The notes under the pieces: generated by a model
Told to the model about the DNA's origin: nothing
The model's database searches: none
The model's input: only the letters and a program-made list of their open reading frames with translations
Assembly: GCA_023399455.1 (NCBI GenBank)
Contig: JAEWPN010000118.1
Span: forward strand, 1-22,970
Direction: 5' to 3'
Source of the DNA: Bacillota bacterium
Lineage (GTDB): Bacteria; Bacillota; Clostridia; Lachnospirales; Lachnospiraceae
Length of the DNA stretch: 22,970 nt
Part shown: piece after piece, positions 18,501 to 22,970 of the stretch
Numbering within the stretch: position 1 is the first letter of the stretch
Layout: every line of letters starts with the position of its first letter
Translations under genes and position numbers: made by a program

Positions 18501-19160
18501 TACTACCTCCAGTCTCTTAATAATTCTCGCTCTCTTTTGCCCCGTGGATTCTTTTAAGCCAGTTTTTAATTCTACCGATTCCGTTTCGAGGTCGATAGCC
18601 TGAAGCAACTCTTTGATTGCCTCTGCACCCATACCTACACGGAACTTATTTCCCCACGTCTCTCTCGAATCCTGATATTCTCTTTCAGACAACACCTGCT
18701 TGTATTCCAAGTCAGTTTCGCCCGCATCCAATACAATATAGGAAGCGAAATACAACACTTTTTCAAGCACTCTCGGGGATAAGTCGAGAATCAAACCCAT
18801 ACGGCTGGGGATTCCCTTAAAATACCAAATGTGGGATACCGGGGCCGCCAGTTCGATGTGTCCCATACGCTCCCTGCGCACGCTGGCCTTCGTTACCTCT
18901 ACGCCGCAGCGGTCGCAGACAACGCCCTTATATCTGATTTTCTTATATTTACCGCAATGACATTCCCAGTCTTTGCTGGGTCCAAAAATCTTCTCACAAA
19001 ACAAACCTTCTTTTTCCGGCTTCAATGTTCTGTAATTGATGGTCTCCGGCTTTAACACTTCTCCTCTGGACCATTCTCTGATTTTCTCGGGCGATGCTAA
19101 ACCGATCTTAATCGCATCAAACGTCATAGGCTGATACATTTCCTGTTTTGTTTCTGACAT
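15504..19160 (-). CDS. rpoC: RNA polymerase beta' subunit
   Basis: A complete 1218-residue beta' subunit. The N-terminal zinc-binding cysteines are at 67, 69, 82 and 85 (CHCG, CDRCG). The catalytic magnesium-binding NADFDGD is at 454-460, with Asp456, Asp458 and Asp460. The second zinc site ([13 protein letters not shown]) lies in the C-terminal third, followed by the trigger-loop and bridge-helix neighbourhood with [19 protein letters not shown]. It ends in an acidic tail (FEETEV). Length is normal for Firmicutes, without the large insertions of some phyla. It begins 80 bp after the rpoB stop with an AAGGAG site, and a terminator follows about 40 bp after the stop codon. Confidence 0.98.
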   Translation of the reverse strand: MSETKQEMYQPMTFDAIKIGLASPEKIREWSRGEVLKPETINYRTLKPEKEGLFCEKIFGPSKDWECHCGKYKKIRYKGVVCDRCGVEVTKASVRRERMGHIELAAPVSHIWYFKGIPSRMGLILDLSPRVLEKVLYFASYIVLDAGETDLEYKQVLSEREYQDSRETWGNKFRVGMGAEAIKELLQAIDLETESVELKTGLKESTGQKRARIIKRLEVVEAFRESGNRPEWMIMDAVPVIPPDLRPMVQLDGGRFATSDLNDLYRRIINRNNRLKRLLELGAPDIIVRNEKRMLQEAVDALIDNGRRGRPVTGPGNRALKSLSDMLKGKSGRFRQNLLGKRVDYSGRSVIVVGPELKIYQCGLPKEMAIELFKPFVMKELVGRGISQNIKNAKKLVERLDSQVWDVLEEVIKEHPVMLNRAPTLHRLGIQAFEPILVEGKAIKLHPLVCTAFNADFDGDQMAVHLPLSVEAQAECRFLLLSPNNLLKPSDGGPVAVPSQDMVLGIYYLTQERPGAVGEGKFYKNVNEAILAYENGFCTLHSRIKVKVTRKNEKGEEVSENVESTLGRFLFNEILPQDLGFVDRTDPENLLKLEVDFHVGKKQLKQILEKVINTHGASKTAEVLDLIKSTGYKYSTKAAMTVSISDMTVPEQKQEMLNEAQLTVDKISQNFRRGLITEEERYRAVVETWNETDKELTEVLLTGLDKYNNIFMMADSGARGSNQQIKQLAGMRGLMADTTGRTIELPIKSNFREGLDVLEYFMSAHGARKGLSDTALRTADSGYLTRRMVDVSQELIIREVDCCEGREEIPGMVVKAFMDGKETIEGLKDRINGRYACEDVKDRDGNLIVKKNHMITPSRAAKIMSVGVNEKGEPLEAVKIRTILTCRSHNGICAKCYGANMATGEAVQVGEAVGIIAAQSIGEPGTQLTMRTFHTGGVAGDDITQGLPRVEELFEARKPKGLAIIAEFGGIATIKDTKKKREIIITNEETGETKTYLIPYGSRIKILDGTVLEAGDELTEGSVNPHDLLKIKGVRPVQDYMLREVQRVYRLQGVDISDKHIEVIVRQMLKKIRIENNGDAEYLPGTLVDILDFEDMNDKLIEEGKEPAEGKQVMLGITKASLATNSFLSAASFQETTKVLTEAAIKGKVDPLIGLKENVIIGKLIPAGTGMKRYRSTSLDTDNNLMGTISFDEDGLFDEEMTFGDLYAEEENFEETEV

Positions 19161-19240
19161 TTTGGGTACTCCTTCCAGATATTATGTCACTACTGAGCCT
19201 GTAGCTTCATAGCGACAATTGATGCCGTTCGGCAATGGTC

Positions 19241-22200
19241 TTACTCACCAAAAGACTCTACAAATTCAGCTTCTTCCTCTAACTCCAAGTCTATATCATC
19301 ATCCAGATCTTCCTCGTCGTCGGAGCTTACCAGTTCGCCGCTGTCCTCATCGAATTCCTGCTTCTGATATCCCAAGGAACCCAATGGCTCTTTCTCATAA
19401 TCATAGCCTCTGGATTCGCCTTCGATCTCATAGCGGTAATCAGTATCGCCGTAATCGATGGTCTCCATAATCTCGACCTCGCTCTGGTCCTCGCGGAGTA
19501 CACGAACATCGAGTCCAAGAGACTGCAATTCTTTCAAGAGCACCTTGAAGGATTCAGGAATACCGGGCTCAGGTATATTATCGCCTTTAATGATGGCTTC
19601 GTAGGTCTTTACACGTCCTACGACATCATCGGATTTCACAGTAAGAATCTCCTGAAGTGTATAGGATGCGCCGTATGCTTCCAAAGCCCAAACTTCCATT
19701 TCACCGAATCTCTGTCCGCCGAACTGCGCTTTACCGCCAAGAGGCTGCTGGGTTACCAAAGAGTACGGTCCCGTTGAACGGGCATGGATCTTGTCGTCTA
19801 CCAAGTGGTGGAGCTTCAGGTAGTGCATGTGGCCGATAGTTACCGAACTGTCGAAATATTCGCCGGTCCTTCCGTCACGCAGCCTTACTTTACCGTCTCT
19901 GGAAATAGGAACTCCCTTCCAAAGCGCTCTATGGTCTCTGTTCTCGGATAAATATTCCATTACCTCAGGAAGCAGCTCATTTTTATATTTTTTCTCAAAA
20001 TCTTCCCATGTCAAATTCACATAATCGTTGGCAAGATCAAGCGTATCCATAATATCGTTCTCGTTAGCGCCGTCAAATACCGGAGTCGCAACGTTGAAGC
20101 CCAGTGCCTTCGCTGCAAGCGAAAGATGGATTTCAAGTACCTGTCCAATGTTCATACGGGAAGGTACACCCAAAGGATTGAGCACGATGTCGAGAGGGCG
20201 TCCATTAGGCAGATAAGGCATATCTTCTACAGGAAGCACTCGGGAAACAACACCCTTATTACCGTGACGTCCTGCCATTTTATCTCCTACGGAAATCTTT
20301 CTCTTCTGAGCGATATAAATGCGCACGGCCTGATTTACACCGGGAGACAGCTCATCGCCATTCTCTCTTGTGAATACCTTGGCATCTACGACAATACCAT
20401 ATTCACCGTGAGGAACCTTAAGGGAGGTATCCCTTACTTCTCTCGCCTTTTCGCCGAAAATCGCGCGAAGAAGCCTTTCTTCCGCCGTAAGCTCCGTCTC
20501 TCCCTTAGGAGTAACCTTGCCTACCAGAATATCTCCGGCGCGAACCTCCGCACCAATTCTGATAATTCCTCTATCATCCAAATCCTTCAGCGCATCATCG
20601 CCCACGCCCGGTACGTCTCTCGTAATTTCTTCCGGGCCCAGTTTGGTATCGCGGGCTTCTGCTTCATATTCCTCGATATGAACAGAGGTATAAACATCCT
20701 CCTGTACGAGCCTCTCGCTCAGAAGAACAGCATCTTCATAATTATAGCCTTCCCAGGTCATGAAACCGATCAGGGGATTCTTTCCAAGTGCTAACTCGCC
20801 GTCTGCAGTGGAAGGACCGTCTGCAATTACCTGACCTTTTTCCACATGGTTGCCCTTAAAAACAATAGGCTTCTGGTTGTAGCAGTTGGACTGGTTACTT
20901 CTGGAGAACTTCGTAAGACGATATTCATCTCTCTCCCCATCATCGTAAGTCATCTTAATGAGCCTTGAGGATACATAATCCACTGTGCCCGATTTCCTCG
21001 CAACAATACAAACGCCGGAGTCAACCGCCGCCTTCGGTTCCATACCTGTTCCTACAGCAGGAGCCTCGGTAGTCAAAAGGGGCACGGCCTGACGCTGCAT
21101 GTTGGATCCCATCAGCGCACGGTTCGCATCGTCATTCTCCAAGAAAGGAATGAGAGCCGTCGCAACCGAAAATACCATCTTAGGCGATACATCCATATAC
21201 TCATACATAGCCTTGGGATATTCAGACGTCTCGTCTTTATAACGGCCGGAAACAGTATTTCTTATGAAATATCCTTTGTCGTCCAACGCTTCGTTAGCCT
21301 GAGCTACATGATAATTATCTTCTTCATCTGCCGTCATGTAAACGACATCATCCGTTACACGCGGATTAGCTGCATCGGACCTATCGATAATACGATAAGG
21401 AGCCTCCACAAAACCATATTCGTTAATTCTCGCATAAGTTGCGAGAGAGTTGATCAAACCGATGTTAGGACCTTCCGGCGTCTCGATGGGGCACATTCTT
21501 CCATAATGAGAATAATGAACGTCGCGGACCTCAAATCCGGCACGGTCTCTGGACAAACCACCGGGACCCAGCGCAGAAAGACGTCTCTTATGAGTAAGCT
21601 CGCCCAGAGGGTTGTTCTGATCCATGAACTGGGACAACTGGGAGGAACCGAAAAATTCCTTCACGGCAGCCTGCACCGGCTTAATATTAATGAGCACCTG
21701 CGGAGAAACTTCTTCCGAATCGTGAGTCGTCATTCTCTCACGAACAACTCTTTCCAGTCTGGACAGACCGATCCTGTATTGGTTCTGGAGAAGTTCTCCT
21801 ACCGCTCTGATACGTCTGTTGCCCAAATGGTCGATATCGTCGTCATTACCAATACCATATTCCAAATGGATATTGTAATTAATGGAAGCGATAATGTCTT
21901 CCTTCGTAATATGCTTCGGTACAAGTTCATGTACATTCTTCTTAATCGCATCCGCAAGAGCTTCCGGATCGTCACCGTATTCTTCGAGAATCTGCTGCAA
22001 AACGGGATAATATACCAGTTCTGAGATGCCAAGCTCCCTTGGATTGCAGTCCACGAAATTTGTAATATCCACCATCATATTGGAAAGAACCTTAACGTTC
22101 TTCTCCTCCGTCTGGATATATACATAAGGAACCGCTGCATTCTGAATAGCGTCGGCAAGCTTTGCCGTCGCTTTCGTACCGGCAGCCGCCAAGATTTCGC

Positions 22201-22970
22201 CGGTAGTCACATCCACTACATCCTCTGCAAGGATGTGATGTCTGATTCTATTCTTCAATGCTAATTTTTTGTTAAATTTATACCTTCCAACTTTCGCCAA
22301 ATCATATCTTCTGGGGTCGAAAAACATTGCGGTAATCAAACTCTCCGCACTCTCTACGCTTAAAGGTTCTCCCGGACGGATCTTTTTGTATAACTCTAAC
22401 AGACCCTCCTGATAATTCTCAGCAGTGTCCTTTCCAAAGCTCGCCTCAATCTTGGGTTCGTCACCGAAAAGCTCTCTTATTTCATCGTTGGTACCGACTC
22501 CTAACGCTCTGATCAATACAGTAATCGGTACTTTCCTCGTTCTATCTACACGTACATAAAAAACATCATTGGAATCAGTCTCGTATTCCAGCCATGCACC
22601 ACGGTTAGGAATAACAGTGGAAGAAAACAGGCGCTTACCGATCTTATCGTGTCCAATGGCATAATAAATGCCAGGGGAACGTACCAACTGGCTAACGATA
22701 ACACGCTCCGCTCCGTTGATAACGAAGGTCCCCGTCTCAGTCATTAACGGAAGATCTCCCATAAAAATCTCATGTTCGCTGATTTCTTCTTTCTCCTTAT
22801 TATAAAGGCGAACCTTAACTTTTAACGGTGCCGCATAAGTCGCATCTCTTTCTTTGCACTTTTCAATAGAATATTTAACATCATCTTCACACAATTCGAA
22901 GCTGACGAATTCCAGACTTAAGTGTCCGCTATAATCCGCAATTGGAGATATATCGTCAAAGACTTCTTTT
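19241..22970 (-). CDS. rpoB: RNA polymerase beta subunit, N-terminus beyond the window
   Basis: About 1242 residues of RpoB are present. The frame is open to the right edge, where [19 protein letters not shown] is the usual sequence near residue 50, so about 40-50 N-terminal residues are missing. The rifampicin-binding cluster (about 21570-21660) reads [20 protein letters not shown] and continues [10 protein letters not shown], with all the main resistance positions (E. coli Gln513, Asp516, His526, Ser531) in the sensitive state. The C-terminal catalytic and beta' contact region ([33 protein letters not shown]) is intact. A strongly acidic tail of about 40 residues follows, with runs such as [19 protein letters not shown], a trait I associate with Lachnospiraceae-type RpoB. 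The 80-bp gap to rpoC shows only a weak hairpin with no U-tract, so rpoB and rpoC are one operon. Confidence 0.98.
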   Translation of the reverse strand, partial: KEVFDDISPIADYSGHLSLEFVSFELCEDDVKYSIEKCKERDATYAAPLKVKVRLYNKEKEEISEHEIFMGDLPLMTETGTFVINGAERVIVSQLVRSPGIYYAIGHDKIGKRLFSSTVIPNRGAWLEYETDSNDVFYVRVDRTRKVPITVLIRALGVGTNDEIRELFGDEPKIEASFGKDTAENYQEGLLELYKKIRPGEPLSVESAESLITAMFFDPRRYDLAKVGRYKFNKKLALKNRIRHHILAEDVVDVTTGEILAAAGTKATAKLADAIQNAAVPYVYIQTEEKNVKVLSNMMVDITNFVDCNPRELGISELVYYPVLQQILEEYGDDPEALADAIKKNVHELVPKHITKEDIIASINYNIHLEYGIGNDDDIDHLGNRRIRAVGELLQNQYRIGLSRLERVVRERMTTHDSEEVSPQVLINIKPVQAAVKEFFGSSQLSQFMDQNNPLGELTHKRRLSALGPGGLSRDRAGFEVRDVHYSHYGRMCPIETPEGPNIGLINSLATYARINEYGFVEAPYRIIDRSDAANPRVTDDVVYMTADEEDNYHVAQANEALDDKGYFIRNTVSGRYKDETSEYPKAMYEYMDVSPKMVFSVATALIPFLENDDANRALMGSNMQRQAVPLLTTEAPAVGTGMEPKAAVDSGVCIVARKSGTVDYVSSRLIKMTYDDGERDEYRLTKFSRSNQSNCYNQKPIVFKGNHVEKGQVIADGPSTADGELALGKNPLIGFMTWEGYNYEDAVLLSERLVQEDVYTSVHIEEYEAEARDTKLGPEEITRDVPGVGDDALKDLDDRGIIRIGAEVRAGDILVGKVTPKGETELTAEERLLRAIFGEKAREVRDTSLKVPHGEYGIVVDAKVFTRENGDELSPGVNQAVRIYIAQKRKISVGDKMAGRHGNKGVVSRVLPVEDMPYLPNGRPLDIVLNPLGVPSRMNIGQVLEIHLSLAAKALGFNVATPVFDGANENDIMDTLDLANDYVNLTWEDFEKKYKNELLPEVMEYLSENRDHRALWKGVPISRDGKVRLRDGRTGEYFDSSVTIGHMHYLKLHHLVDDKIHARSTGPYSLVTQQPLGGKAQFGGQRFGEMEVWALEAYGASYTLQEILTVKSDDVVGRVKTYEAIIKGDNIPEPGIPESFKVLLKELQSLGLDVRVLREDQSEVEIMETIDYGDTDYRYEIEGESRGYDYEKEPLGSLGYQKQEFDEDSGELVSSDDEEDLDDDIDLELEEEAEFVESFGE

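Noticed and set aside
19161..19240. Small GCCG/CGGC hairpin and a weak 7-bp stem in the rpoB-rpoC gap
   Set aside because: Short stems without a U-tract or conserved context; not enough for a terminator or regulatory call.
20126..22024. Long plus-strand frames opposite rpoB (222 and 238 residues)
   Set aside because: They lie wholly antisense to well-conserved rpoB, have no ribosome binding sites worth noting and give unlikely, Arg/Ser/Ile-rich proteins. They are shadows of the coding strand.

Overview
Every confident gene in this window reads right to left on the minus strand. The proteins look like those of a Gram-positive anaerobe of the class Clostridia, most like Lachnospiraceae. The reasons are the long Gram-positive-type ribosomal protein S12, the acidic C-terminal tail of RpoB, strong AGGAGG ribosome binding sites, a moderate-to-low GC content and the flavour of the orphan protein. 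I worked without any database search, so the taxonomic call is inference.

Right half (10819-22970), core information genes in transcription order: rpoB (5' end cut by the window edge), rpoC, rpsL (S12), rpsG (S7), fusA (EF-G) and tuf (EF-Tu). The 179-bp rpoC-rpsL gap holds a near-consensus promoter that lies inside the hairpin of an intrinsic terminator. Transcripts coming from rpoBC should stop there, while the str-operon promoter fires from within the stem-loop. tuf has a second strong promoter of its own and ends at a good intrinsic terminator. S7 uses a GTG start and EF-G a TTG start.

Middle (9894-10818): a 319-bp gap with two tandem terminators and a doubtful 31-codon reading frame, then a 201-residue protein I do not recognise.

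Left half (1-9846), a catabolic and transport locus. A PucR-type regulator is followed by a gap with inverted repeats, a good promoter and a terminator-like leader hairpin. Next come a class III aminotransferase, an iron-type alcohol dehydrogenase, a complete five-gene ABC importer closest to UrtABCDE (urea/amide type), a cytidylate-kinase-like P-loop protein, and the N-terminal part of an M20-family N-carbamoyl amino acid hydrolase (hydantoinase/carbamoylase type) running off the left edge. No urease is present. My best reading is a nitrogen-scavenging operon for ureido compounds. The importer brings in a pyrimidine- or ureido-type substrate, the carbamoylase releases an amino acid such as beta-alanine, the aminotransferase makes a semialdehyde, and the dehydrogenase reduces it to a hydroxyacid such as 3-hydroxypropionate. 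This would match the extended reductive pyrimidine pathway (Pyd), but the substrate is inferred from gene context only. Taurine or 4-aminobutyrate are alternatives for the aminotransferase/dehydrogenase pair.
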